Shown one piece after another: positions 33,801-45,900 of a stretch of 51,746 bases of DNA. Made by a program: the position numbers and the translations under genes. Under the pieces are notes generated by a model. It was not told the DNA's origin. It did no database searches and worked only from the letters and a program-made list of their open reading frames with translations. The DNA lies in NCBI GenBank assembly GCA_037176905.1, contig JBBBWG010031753.1:1999-53744 (forward strand), given 5' to 3'. The stretch comes from Azolla pinnata. Taxonomy: Eukaryota; Streptophyta; Polypodiopsida; Salviniales; Salviniaceae. Within the stretch, counting starts at the first letter, position 1. The number at the start of each line of letters is the position of its first letter.

Positions 33801-36800
33801 GAACCTTGAAACGAACTGGCGTTGTGGTTCTTCCTTTAGTGTCACTTAGATCACACTGCTCATAAAGAGGAAGAAAGTACTCAAAGAAATCTCTCAAGCA
33901 TGTCAAGATGTGGAAAGTAACAAAATAAGACCCTTAATAAACAAATGAATGATTTAGATTGCATGTCAACCTGAATGTATGGAAAATAAATGTCCTTCAG
34001 CATACACTTCAAGTGATTTTCATCCCACAATTTCCTCTTAAGTTTTGTTAATTCAACCTGCATAAATACAGGTCAATCAAAATCAATCAAAAACAATGTC
34101 TACTTCTTAGGTTAAAGATAATAGAACGCATTCATCCAGTCCATGCAAATAATCTCAGGGCATAGGCTGCTATATAGTAAATCTGAGCTGACTAATACGA
34201 AAGAATTATATAACACCCCAAAAGTTGATCAAATTACATATTACAATATACAAGTCTCAAGCAATATAATAAAAACAGATAGGACTGCTTCAAATGACAA
34301 GACATTGGATTGTTGGGCCATATCACATAAAAATATATTTTTACCTTGGTCAACATGGACACAACATGCAAGATCAACTACCAATTCTCCAAATATTTAT
34401 GGCAACACCTTACAGGAACATCAAAGTTATATATCATCACAAAATCCTTGTCTGAATGGAGCCCGTAAAAAATCCAAAAAATGTCATGCTTCGTCTTTTT
34501 TACCTTGGGATCAACAGATAGTATTCTATTATGTCACATGAAATTATTTAAGTTGTGTAAATCAAGATGTAGCCCTCATGTCTCTTCTAGGTAGCTTGCG
34601 ATCAGTAGATGGCATTCTATAATTTTTTGTGCTCCGATTCACATCCACTTGGTGTAGATATCCTCATGCATTTTTTATGCATCCACAATGTTGCGTAGTG
34701 CTGTGACCTGAGAACTGCTGCTTAAAAAGTAGGCATAATCCTCTAATTTATTTGGAAGGGGACAGCATAAAAACGTTCATTCAGAAGAATCTGCCAATAA
34801 GAGAACATCTGCTAACTTCTGTCATTTTTTATGCAGGAAGTGAACATCATAAAAATGTAGTGATCCTTTTGCAAACATGTTCTTTAGATCATGTAACATA
34901 TTTTCAAAGTAAAAATATCTAGTCTGAAGTTAAAACGTGAAGAATCACCTTTGTGAAGGAACCATGTGATGATTTTTGAAGTTCATCTGCTGTGGGTTCC
35001 CTGTACTCTCCCCGTGTCTGAAATTATAACATTATATGATACACCTTATTTCAGAAAAAAAGAGTTGGTCTCCAATAGGATCTGAAGAATATGATTATGC
35101 TCCGTGTTCTATAGAGTAGAAATTCCTACTCTTACCTTCCATGCTCGATCTGTCTTGCAACGTTCCATCAACTTATCTTTCTCCAACATCAATGTAACAA
35201 CTTTCTTCGATGACTTTGTCTTTGAGGAAACAGCAGCAACACTAACGTTATAAGACAATTAGAGATGAGCCATGTTTCTTAGGAAATCTAGATTGACGCA
35301 AATACTATAAGAAACTAGCAAAAATAATTCAGATTTTTCATAATAATCAAAGTGTCAAAAGATTATTATTAAAATCAGAAAGAGCCATGTTCAGAAACCT
35401 ATGAAAACTTCAATCTTTTTACACCAATGAAATGGTGCAATGAAATGATAATAATGTTCATGAAAAACCAAAAAATGTAGAAACCCTATGAACACGCCAT
35501 GGAAAGAAGAAATACGTGACAGAAAATCTTTTAAATATATAATAAGCCAAATATAAAATTCTAAGAATAGCAAAGGACAGGAAATGCAGGATAAATGAAA
35601 CCAACATCCAATAAAATCCTTTTGTTTATAACATACCCTCCTAGATGCATTGCAGCAATAAGACCACCAAATCCATACATTCCAAAGTAGGGCTGCAAAC
35701 AATAAAGCATTTCACAAATAAGTGTGCTAAAAATAAGCAGCTATCAAGTTCAACAGAAACTGGTTCAGACCTTAAGATACGGGGGCTTTCCACCTACACC
35801 CTTCACTCTAACACCCCGATGGCTTGAGGATCCCATTGTCCCCCTGTAAGCATCAACATACTCAAGGATTATCAATTACAAAGACAGATTCCATAATTAT
35901 CTTAACTTCAAAACAGCAGCATTACTATTCATGCTACTCAAACATAACTTCTATTTTTAAGGAAATGCATATATGATGAGTGTGATGCTACCATTTTGCA
36001 ATTGAATTATCTCTAGAGCTGTCCATTCCTTGCCCGCTATCAAAAATTGTAATTTTGTCTGTATTTACTGTTAGACTGTAAGACATCCAGAATCCTGATT
36101 AGATAACATAGAGTGGACACACACGACACAATTAGAGGAAATAATTATGCAACCTTATCAACCGTTCTTCATCTGGGCCATTTTCCCAAATAGCTTGAAG
36201 GGAATTATCCTGAATAAGAAAAACCATCTAGATCATCCAAGTGAACCCCCATTGATCATTACATGACAATGAAAAGAAGAATGGTTCAGGAGAGTATATG
36301 CAGCTGCATTTATACTCGATATGATTCGATCAGGATGCCTTAGAGAGTTCTTTTCCAATTTCTAATTAATGAGTTGTAGGAAAATCAAATTTCTGCCATA
36401 TTACGATTATCTTGCTAGAGCAAATGACATGATCCTGATTCATGCCATCAATGCATCTTCTTTAGCTAGCTACTAGTCACCCATCCCAAGTTATCTATTT
36501 GAACGACCAGAAGTACACCTAAGAACATTGATCCTTTGAAGTGCTATCCCACAATCTGCTATAAAGCAAGGACTTCAGAAATCTTCAATCACAACTTAGA
36601 AGTTTCCATATGGTAATCAAACATTCAATATGTGTAAGCCTATTCTCAGCAGACAACTTGAAAGACAAAATGTCTAAACAGTGGCAAACACTGAAATGCA
36701 AGGCATATAGCACAATAAACGTGTAGAGGACATACTTTATGAGAGAAGGTACGTCATCTAGTTAAGTAAAAAGTAGAAAACACAAAACAATAAAACGGTG

Positions 36801-38615
36801 TTAAAAAAGTCAACAGATAAAATGCACACTAAATAGCATTGTACTGAAGTTACTGATATATGAATTTTAATGCATATAGAACAGTATTCACCAAAAGATC
36901 TGCCAATGCTGTTTCCAAACTGTACTCTTGAGGTAAAGCACCTAGGAGCTCAGGGACTGGCGTTACATTCCACATATCCTGTTCATAAGAAAACAAATAA
37001 AAGCTAAGAGAAATACAAGCAAAGTAAACTGAGAAAACGAAAGAGATCAAACAATTTGCAGATCCAGCCACAAACCTCAAGACCATGTACAGCATTTGGC
37101 CTGCCATCCTGGAAAACAAAATGTATGATGAACAATGGAATTTCAACCAAGACTCTGTGGGTACAACGAGCATATTGTTATGTGGTGTGATTTACTTAAG
37201 TTAAGTATGTCTCTATCTCTGGAACAACATCAACTGTACCACATGTCTGGGCTTAGATCAGCTATAACCAGGATACAATGTTTCAAAAAAGGATATATCA
37301 ATGACTCATGAGATATGACTCTTTAAAGCGCATCACAGGCATGACCCATTCTGGAAAAGGTATAATACGTGGTACTTACATTTAAAGGTGTGATATCCAG
37401 TAGTGAACAGTATACCAAACATTTATTATTCAGTACTTAAAACCAGCCCCTTCCCCCAAACACTAGATGAGGCTGGCCAATATGGACTTTAGAGATACTC
37501 TCTTAGGCTAGCTCTGCAAAAAACTATGAACTTCAAGAAGAATTATAGGTTTTTAGCAACACCAATCTCTTGTTCAGTGGCGATACAATGTTGACAAATC
37601 AAATTGGGCGTTTCAAAAACATTAATACATTTCTTTTTATCCCTTTGTGAGCTCATTGATTAGGTTCCTATGTGCATTATGCATATTAATCCTGTGGTCT
37701 GTGGTGATATCTTGTTAAGAATGGGATTGACCATCTTCATCTTTCCCAGAGGCATTAAGCACCTGTCCTCTTATCTTCTATCTCAATAAATGTACTCGCA
37801 TTTCTCTAGATTTGTTCATCTTGAAAAAAACCAAACCATTTCAGTTTAAGCTCACAGGCCATTTGTCATGGTATGTCCAAAAAAAGAATTTCAGGAAGAG
37901 AATGAAAATATCTTGTGTAGCAGCAATGTTCTATCAGGCTGAACAAGAAATGGCATCTTTAATCCTGTGTAGAAAAAAGAAGCATAACTGAAGAAGCTTG
38001 AAAGCCAGATGCTTACTGATTACTTAAGAAAATCTTTCGTAAACACTAAGCCCTTCCAAAATATTACCAATCTATCTCCATTTTCACCTCTTTCAAAGTG
38101 TTTTCTTTCTGCTAACATCTCTGAATCTCTTTCCAAAAATTATCAATATACCTCCATTTCAATCCCTTAAAGAGATTAATCTTCTTCTTTCTACTTATGT
38201 TTTCAAATCTCTTTCAAAAAATTATCAATATACTCACATTCCAATCTCATAAGCGAGTACATTAGTGCAACAAACAAACCTGGAGAAAAAGCGTGCTGAG
38301 GTTATCATCACCGTCAAAGACAAGTTCTTTATCGGAGAGAATCTTTCCAGAAGAATCTTCCAGGAACACATTGTGCCAGTTGAAGAGGCTCCTGGCCTCC
38401 TTAGGTATGCTTTGCCGTGTACGATCGATCAAAGAAGCAACCAGAAGATTCTCGTCCTTGGACACTGAGATGGTGACCCTTCCTCCATCGGGCAACAAAA
38501 TCTCAAGCTCCACAGGATCAATCTCTAACTTTGGAGCTTTCATCACCGGTGACGATGACGATGGTACAATAGCTAGACAAGGATCAATAGCCCTTTTGCG
38601 AAATGATGATGTCAT
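21856..38615 (-). CDS. GMI1: GMI1 homologue: GHKL ATPase plus SMC-hinge-like protein, 37 coding exons
   Basis: I placed 37 exons from 38615 to 21856. Phases agree at every junction and total 1582 residues, near Arabidopsis GMI1 (about 1,600). Family knowledge: GMI1 is a nuclear structural-maintenance-type protein induced by DNA damage and needed for efficient somatic homologous recombination; its animal counterpart in layout is SMCHD1. N-terminal GHKL ATPase: ETALADLLDNSLQAIWENG (exons 36978-36892 and 36209-36154), ITIFDSGQGMDSS (36075-35992), then GGKPPYLKPYFGMYGFGG across 35843-35771 and 35692-35637. Middle: LKDIYFPYIQ, EANARIKCLYFPIR, GVLWKSG, several beta-rich modules. C-terminus: hinge-like LSKALACFIGQDNMLAIVCKT (22994/22905), GFAVNL, IRETLLYHLF, GGISLDG, then a coiled-coil tail after DADVIFPAY. 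A leader intron (40493-38618) probably precedes the start codon. Last exon 22126-21856. Confidence 0.93.
23471..23590. repeat. short tandem repeat in a GMI1 intron
   Basis: Two and a half units of about 47-51 bp (GTAAGACGTCAAGAATAATA / TTAAGACATCAAGAACAATA / TTAAGACATGAAG, each followed by AAACAGCCTT and CACATGGCAT in the complete copies). It lies in the intron between the exons ending at 23646 and starting at 23279. Confidence 0.8.
31861..33041 (-). other. long GMI1 intron (1.2 kb)
   Basis: This intron separates the exon ending at 33042 (QKQIQKYGG) from the exon starting at 31860 (SENEIMEANARIKCLYFPIRQ). Nothing coding or structured was recognised in it. Other GMI1 introns longer than 1 kb are 28887-29997 and the leader intron; the first coding intron, 38279-37109, is of similar length. 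Confidence 0.7.
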
Positions 38616-38639
38616 AGCTGAAAGAACAATATAAAGGTC

Positions 38640-38935
38640 ATGATAACAACGATGATGGTGGTTATGATGGTGGCAATCATAGCAATGATAATGATGGAGA
38701 TGATGATAGCAATGATTATGATTATGAAGATGATAGTGATGATATTAATAGTGATGATGATGATAGACATGATTATGATGGTGATGACAGTGATGATTAC
38801 GATGGTGATTTATGACGGCAATAAGGGTGATGATTGTTCATGATGATAATGGTGATGGTTATGATAGCAGTGATGATTAAGATGGTAATGATGATGTTGT
38901 ACTGGTGACAATTCAGATGATGATGAAAGAAATTT
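38640..38935. repeat. imperfect (ATG)n/(GATGAT)n microsatellite
   Basis: About 300 bp made almost entirely of ATG, ATA, GTG and TTATG triplets on the plus strand (CAT/ATC on the coding strand). It begins about 20 bp upstream (intron side) of the splice acceptor that precedes the GMI1 start codon. Confidence 0.9.
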
Positions 38936-40164
38936 CTAAACCTGGGAAACGTGGACCATTTGAAGAATAGCGCTAAAAAAACTGGAGAAAAAAAACATAA
39001 TCTAATATCTGAAATATTCTAGAACCTAAACAAGAGATTGCTACATTGAAATAAAAAATTTGTTAATGCAGAAGATAATCAACAGAAAAACCGTGTAAAC
39101 CTGAGAAACCAGGTTTGCCTGATGAAAAACCTGATACCTTGCAGAAGTAGATAAAAGTTCAAAAAATCTGGCAGAGAAACCCTAAAATATGAAAGGAAAT
39201 AGCTGCATTATACGAAGATAGTCAAGGTAAACGGCCCAAAACCTGAAAACCCAGCAACGGCTGTACAAAGACCCTAAAACCTGATGATGCTGATGAAACC
39301 CCTAAAATCTGGAGAAAGAAGCATAGAGCCTAAAATGAAATAGCTGAATTATAAAGGATCTAATATGCAGATGGTAAATCAGTGGGAAAAAAGACCCACA
39401 AAGCCCTCAAATCTGAATAGAAATAGCTGCACTGCAACAAAACTTCTTATAAGATGGACGAAAAAAGTTGGAGATTGAGATGAAAACCCGAGAATCTAAG
39501 AAAGACATAGCTGCACTCCATGAACACATTTAATTAATAAAACAAACGAAGTAACTTCAACATTAGCGCACCTGAATGATGCCGAAAACAATACTAGAAT
39601 CCAGACAGAAATGCCCAGCAATGCGGAAAACACGTCCTGAAACTGCAAGTACGGAACACCTGAAACCTGTAAAAGAAGCCCTGGAACCTGGTGACAGAAA
39701 CCCTAAACCCAAACAATCAAGCGATTTGAAACAAAAAGCGCAAAACACATAAGGATGCAGCAAGAAAACCCCATATCTGATACAGAAAGAGGGAACCCTA
39801 GATCCAAAAGATCAGGAACATAAAACAAAAACCGCAGACAAACCTGACAAAGAGCACCTGGAAGATGCAGAAATGGAAGAAAAACATAAGATCTGGAATA
39901 AACTTCCAGCTTGTAACCGCAAGTGTAAAAGGGTCCCGACACTTGAAAATAAAACCCTGATTTTGCAGACTGAATGACAAGATGCAGAACTGAGCGCAGA
40001 CAAGATGCAGAGGGAGAATGACACAAAAGGAGAAAGAAAACACCGAATTTTCGTGCACCAAAGAATGCCTTCGTGCACCCGAGAGAACACCGAATTTTCG
40101 CGCAGCACAAGAGCCGCATTCCCAACGAAACAGGAAATCCTACACCTAACAGGAAGGCAATGGG

Positions 40165-40420
40165 GCAGGCAATGAGAATCCCAAGCTGAATCCACGAGCG
40201 AAAGCGATGAAGAGAACCTGGAAGAATCCCCCAAGAGAGAGACCAGGCAACCCGAGCAAGCACCAAAGCGGGGCAATCACAATCAATTTGGGGCAGACAA
40301 TGAGAATCCCAAGCTAAATCCACAAGCAAAAGCGATGAAGAGAAACTGGAAGAATCCCCCAAGAGAGACCAGGTGACCCGAGCAAGCACCAAGCGGAGCA
40401 ATCACAATCAATTTGGGGAG
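40165..40420. repeat. 128-bp tandem duplication
   Basis: AATGAGAATCCCAAGCT at 40171 recurs at 40299. The copies continue with AATCCAC(G/A)AGC, GCGATGAAGAGAA, GGAAGAATCCCCCAAGAGAG, GACCAGG, CCCGAGCAAGCACCAA and CAATCACAATCAATTTGGGG, with few differences. It lies at the 5' end of the GMI1 leader intron and is recent enough to be about 90 percent identical by eye. Confidence 0.9.
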
Positions 40421-40493
40421 GCAGGGGAGCCTTGAGCCCAGAAGATGGGCAGTTGGAGAAGAGCCTGGGAGATCCGAAGCCCTAGTTTTTTAC

Positions 40494-40740
40494 CTGAAGG
40501 GAGGAGGAAGAGGAGGATCCAGCAAGCGAACCAACAATCGGAGAGAAATTGTCTGTCTGTGACTGTGTGGAAGAAAGAATCAGATGCATGGAACGAGAAG
40601 ATGGAGCTCATGAAGAAGAAGAAAGAAAGAAGAAGAAGAAGGAAGAAGAAGAAGAAGAACAGAGAATGAAATAGAGAGAGAAATTTAGAATTTGTACACA
40701 CTAGTAAAATTAGTAATTAAGAGAGAGATAAAGAACCTCC
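40494..40740 (-). promoter_or_regulatory. probable 5' leader exon and start region of GMI1
   Basis: Read on the minus strand, this is a pyrimidine-rich stretch (CTT/TTC runs complementary to GAAGAAGAA at 40612-40662) ending in the leader-intron donor. It lies between the telomere-like repeat and the intron, so transcription probably starts in or just above it. No ATG frame of note is seen. The exact start cannot be read. Confidence 0.45.
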
Positions 40741-40744
40741 AAAG

Positions 40745-41090
40745 GCTTTAGGGTTTTTAGGGTTTTCTTTTAGGGCTTCCTTTTAGGGTTTTAGGATCTT
40801 CTTTTAGGGTTTTAGGGTTTTCTTTGAGGGCTTTCCTTTAGGGTTTTAGGATCTTCTTTTAGGGTTTTAGGGTTTTCTTTTAGGGCTTTCCTTTAGGGTT
40901 TTAGGATCTTCTTTTAGGGTTTTAGGGTTTTCTTTTAGGGCTTTCCTTTAGGGTTTTGGGGTCTTCTTTTAGGGTTTTAGGGTTTTCTTTTAGGGTTTTA
41001 GGGTTTTCCTTTAGGGTTTGGGGTCTTCTGTTAGGGTTTTAGGGTTTTCTTTTAGGGTTTTAGGGTTTTAGGGTTTTCTTTTAGGGTTTT
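40745..41090. repeat. telomere-like (TTTTAGGG) array with 55-bp higher-order unit
   Basis: TTTTAGGG/TTTAGGG words fill this stretch. A composite unit (TTTTAGG-ATCTTC then TTTTAGGG twice, TTTTC, TTTTAGGGC, TTTCC) repeats with the landmark AGGATCTTC or GGGGTCTTC at 40793, 40848, 40903 and 40958, exactly 55 bp apart, then at about 41020. On the minus strand it reads CCCTAAAACCC, which includes the plant telo-box core AAACCCTAA. It is interstitial, not a chromosome end, because genes continue on both sides. Confidence 0.92.
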
Positions 41091-42949
41091 GCTCCGCAGG
41101 GAAGTTGGTCTGGAATCTTCATCGCATAAAGCACAACATCTCGCTTTTCGTCTGGAATCTTCGTCGGGTCTTTGTGTCCGGCAGCTACAATGCACATTTG
41201 CCATTGCGGCCGCAGCTGCTCCGGAGGATGGAGATGTTTCGTTTGGTCATGCCGCTGCTTTGTTTCTCGTAAATCGAGAATCTGATGTTCGCCAGCCGGA
41301 TCGAGGTCTGCGGAAATTCCTCTGATAACGATGGGCTTGCTAAAAAATGTAGATTTCACCCGCACGGAAGTAAGCACCAGCAACAATGAAGATGACACCG
41401 TATGGAGCAGAGCAAATCGAGGGAAATCGGACTTCTTCGATCGAAGCGAATGTGATCACGAGCTTAATCGTCGACTTGTTGAGTACTTTCACATTAGACA
41501 CAATCCATACTTTCGCAGCTCAATCAAATTCGATCGAGATCGTCCTGATCTCCTTTCTGAATCAGGAATCATGCATGTTCGTCGAATCGGAACCGGCGAA
41601 AGGACCGGTTTACGCCTTGTGATAGATATCGTTTTGGTTATGGATGACTATCATCATCGAACGCTCTCGATCTCTGCCCCGTGAGCTCGATTTCCAGATT
41701 AAGGCTAGTGTATCGAGCCTTGTTAAGCTTACAAATGATTCTCGATTCCCAAATTTGTATGCGATAAGCCATATAATTTGATGGGGTACATATCTCAGCT
41801 GAGATTAGTAATTACACTTGAGGGAGAATCTCCAAGAACAGATAGTGTTTGTGAACACAATCATAATTTGCTCAATGAGGACTGGGATATTATGGTGTTT
41901 AGGATTGGACCCACTACATGAGTCCATATAATACACACATCATACAAAGCCAACAATATAGCAAATTTGGATCAAAACTATACCAAAAGATTAGAGTTAC
42001 ATGTAACTTACATATGCGCCATGTTCGATCGGAGTACGAAGACATATTTCTTTATGCCTCTCAAAGCTTTTCTTCATTCCAATGCTCCTCTTCCACAGCT
42101 TCACATCGCATCGGAAGTGTTTGAACTGATGTGACTTCTTGACGCTTATTCGGTAACTGTAACTTGGAGGCCCTAAATGCAATCAATCCTTTCCAATAAG
42201 CTTGAAAATTGCATGAGTCTTTGTACGAGTTCTCGTGCATTATGTAACCTTCATGCCCCAGCTTTTCAATGTATATATGCTGCTCTTTTTCACCGTTGTT
42301 GATTTTGTCTTTGCTGCATCTTGTCTTCTCTGATGATCTTTTCAGGGACCTCTTATCTATATTTACACACAAAAAGGAAAGGGAATTCTTTGAATACATA
42401 CATATGTACAACGGAACTTGCTCAAGGGTTTGATACTCTCTTTAAGGAGCTGACAGCAGAGTCTAAGCAGCTGTAGATAAGCCACTACAGCAGAGAAGAC
42501 ATGTTTTTCGAGTTAACCATGCCTGCTGAAAGTAGAAAGCTGTGCTGTGAGAAACATTTTGGATTTCCATCCAGGGAAGCTTCTCTTTTGCCACAATCTC
42601 TGGTAGTAAATTATCCTCCAATTTGATCCAAGGATCTTCTCCATTTCTGAATGTCTCAAAGATATAAATAGAGACTAGCACTTGGCAAATCTCCAGTTCT
42701 CCAGAGCCGCACCAACATTACAGCAATATCGCAATGGTACTTGGCAATTCTCTAGTTCTCCAGTGCCAGCAAGATAAGGCAGGTTTCAAGAATCTCTAAG
42801 GAAGGATCTCCACACTTTGAGAGGGAGACTTGCACAGTCAAATCAAACATTCTCCAGAATCATACTGTAAGATTCTTGAACATTTAACCGCCAATCTCTT
42901 TATTTCCAGGGCTCTCAAGCATGCAGAAGAGAGATTGAGAGTTCGTCTC
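41091..42949. other. intergenic DNA between GMI1 and the multi-RRM gene
   Basis: No gene is supported. 41091-41690 is GC-richer than its surroundings, with open frames on both strands (minus 41398-41081, 105 codons; plus 41331-41684, 117 codons) that match nothing I know; it could be a short exon or CpG-like promoter DNA shared with GMI1. 41700-42949 is AT-rich and should contain the 3' untranslated region of the multi-RRM gene. Short frames near 42061-42411 and 42463-42681 minus are unsupported. Confidence 0.45.
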
Positions 42950-45900
42950 TCAGTTACTATACTTGAAACCAGGCCTCACACGCACTCCATCGAATGCATC
43001 GGGATTCGCATTGTAAAAGTCTACCAATTCTTGTGTTCCCTCTTCCGTCTTCACCTCCACAAAAGCACAAAGCTTGGTGGAATCGAACTTGTCCCGGAAA
43101 TAAGCCACTTGAGATACCATGTGACCATCATGATCATGCTTCTTATGCCGGAACGCCTTCTCAAACATCATGGTCATCGTGTACTCAGATAGGTCCTCGG
43201 GAATCCTATCGACATATACTGATCTCCTCCTATCCACTTCTTTGAATGCCGAGGCTGTAATCGCACGATGCACTGCTGATCGGAAACTACTGTTAGAATT
43301 ACTGCGAGATTCATAGAGATCACTCTGACGAGGTCTTGAAGAGAACTCGTCAATATCAATATTCGTCGAAATCCTCTCCTTGAAGGAGGAAGACACATGA
43401 TGAACAATCTCATCGGCATCCTGAATATCGTCTTTGTAAATATCCTCCAACCGTGAATGGAAGTGCGGTTTAAGGCGCATGTTGTCGAAGACATCTTCAT
43501 CTTGATTATACAAATGAAGGACCATTCTTGTTAGTTCTTCGCTGGCAAAGACAACAAAGGCACAGTACTTTGAAGGAACATGCCTCACTTCAGTGATCAG
43601 TTCATCACCAAAAATTCCCAATTCTTCTCGGGTCATTCTGTTTATAAGAACACGCTCGAAAATTTTCTTGATCTTGCTGTCGGTGGCACTCTCTGGAAGC
43701 CGATCAGCATAGATAGTTTTCTCTGGATCGGACCTTAGCTTCTTCACTCGGGCACCTTGTCTAGAGAAATCATCTCCGTTATCGGAATCATCAAAGTAAT
43801 CATTGTAACTCCCACTACGTCTCTTCTCCACGTTCTTTCGAGACCCAGTTGCAGAAGAAATTCGGTATAAATGAGATTGAGAACCATACTGAGATTTTCC
43901 ATGATTAGCGTCTTGAGCTCGCACACTCAACCTTCTGTCCACTTCATCCTCAACTGAATGAGGAAGTGGTCTCCGACCGAGTTCCATCTTCATGTTTAAG
44001 AAGACATCTGGTCTTCGAGAGTGTAAATTGAGCATAAAATCTACTAGTTCAGGTGTGGCTAGATCCACAAAGGCACATCCTCTTGATGGAACATATCGTA
44101 CATCCAAAACCAATTGCTTTCCACTTGAATTCACCAGAGAAGGGGCAATGTACGTCAACAGAATATCCTCGAAAAGTTGCTGAATGGTTTGCGCAGAGGC
44201 ATTCCTCATCAACTCGCTCAAGAAAAGTGGCCTTGGTTTATCAAGAAAATGATCAGTCTTCGAAGCTAGGTTTTCACCAAACCATAGATTATGAAAATAA
44301 TCCGAATCACTATCATCATCTGAATCCTGTCTTCTGCCATAATTACCAGATTTACTCCTCGACAATATAGGTTCTTTGGAGTGCTCTCGACTGTTGTTTG
44401 ATCTGTCCCTAGCTCCTCTGCAAAACAAACTTTGTTGCTCAGTGTTACTGTTTGTAGGGAGGTCTACCTCAATGCATAAGCCATGGAATACATCTTTATC
44501 TCCAGCATAAAGCTTCATGGCTGCATCAAGCAGTTCATCATTCGCAAACTCAACATAGGCACAAAATTTATCAGATTGTCGTACACTGGAAACAAACTCA
44601 AGTGTGTCATCGAAATAAGTAGTACCATTGAGCTTCTCTTTTAAGACAGCTTCAAAAATATTCTGAATTTTGCTTGGGGTAATATGATCTGGTAGATTGA
44701 TCACACATAATTGTCGAGAAGCTCTCTCCCTTGTCTCTACAGGTAAATTTCCATGGGATTCTTTCTTGACTTCGATCGATTTGCCAGCATTACCTTTATG
44801 CAATCCAACAAGTGTAGACCCCTCTAACTTGGGAGAACCTGAAGATTCCTCACTGATTTTGACACCAGATTTTAACGGTGAATTCCGAAGCAGTTCTTTT
44901 GCATCTAACATCATGTAATTTGAAAGTGAATCATGATTCGACAATGATTCACCCCGACTGAGACCCGGTTCTTGCAAATCAGCTATACGGGTAGAAATGT
45001 AAGTTGCAAGTTCTTTGGAGAAATGATTGGCAACGCTTTCAAGAAGGGCCTCAGCTTCCTTTGAAGCTTCAAATAGCCCTTTTCTTCTCACACATTTGAG
45101 TCGTAAGCCTATAAAACGAGGCCGACAAGACAGTGGTTCGATCTCAGATGAGGTAGAGATGCTACTCTTCCGCAATACAACTCCAATCATAATACCCGTC
45201 AGATCTTGTATCCTCTCTAAATTTTTGCCATCGTCTCCTTTTATCTTTTTCACAATTGAAGGAATAGAGGGTGCTCCATCCCCAGAATTTATCTGGACTG
45301 GGCCTTCGTACCAAAGACATTTAATAAATACTCCCTTTGTTGCTATAGATTTGATCAGCCATGCAGCTTGTTCGACAAACCATTTGGCTTCTGAACTATC
45401 ACAAAATTCTGTGGTCTCCAAGGAAATCGTCACTTGTAGGACATCTGCAAACAAAATTTCTTAAATAAAAAGTTGAAATCCGAATAAATATATGCATACA
45501 TATATCCAAAGAAAGACCTAACTGCTTTGGGAATCTGTTTTCAAGTCACTTTTTGAGCTCAAAGACTTGGGAATAATAACAGCATCTACACCTGTAAAAC
45601 ATGGCCAACGCTCAACAAAATATCATGCTTTCTAAAACGTAAAAAAGGGAAAGAATTCACATCACTGACCATATTCTTCCAGGAGATAAAGGGCATTCTG
45701 CTTCGACACAAGCCAAGTTCGGGTTTCTTTATCGAATGCATCTATGAGAAACTCTTCCTCGACTTTCACAAATGTAGGCTCGCATAAAATCTCACCCCAT
45801 TTAGACGGAACCATATCTTCCACCATCTCATCTCTCTCTTCAGGTATTTTCACTACATTCAAGCTCGAGTGTGTTTCTGTTATGCAGCAATTCACTCTAT

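Larger units (their letters stand above)
38618..40493 (-). other. probable 5'-leader intron of GMI1
   Basis: On the minus strand a TTGTTCTTTCAG acceptor lies two bases before the GMI1 ATG, and a CTTCAG|GTAAAAAAC donor lies at 40493. The 1.9-kb interval has no continuing coding frame of recognisable type. It carries an ATG-rich microsatellite at its 3' end, AACCTGAAAACC/ACCCTAAAACC words through 39060-39720, and a 128-bp duplication near its 5' end. The long minus-strand frame 40401-39703 inside it (232 codons) is rich in F, L, C and S and looks like chance. Confidence 0.6.

Noticed and set aside
39703-40401. 232-codon minus-strand frame inside the GMI1 leader intron.
   Set aside because: Cys/Phe/Leu-rich low-quality sequence spanning a 128-bp DNA duplication, with no recognised domain; the frame lies in a probable intron.
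40745-41090. Telomere-like array as a true chromosome end.
   Set aside because: Genes continue on both sides and the units are a 55-bp composite, so it is interstitial.
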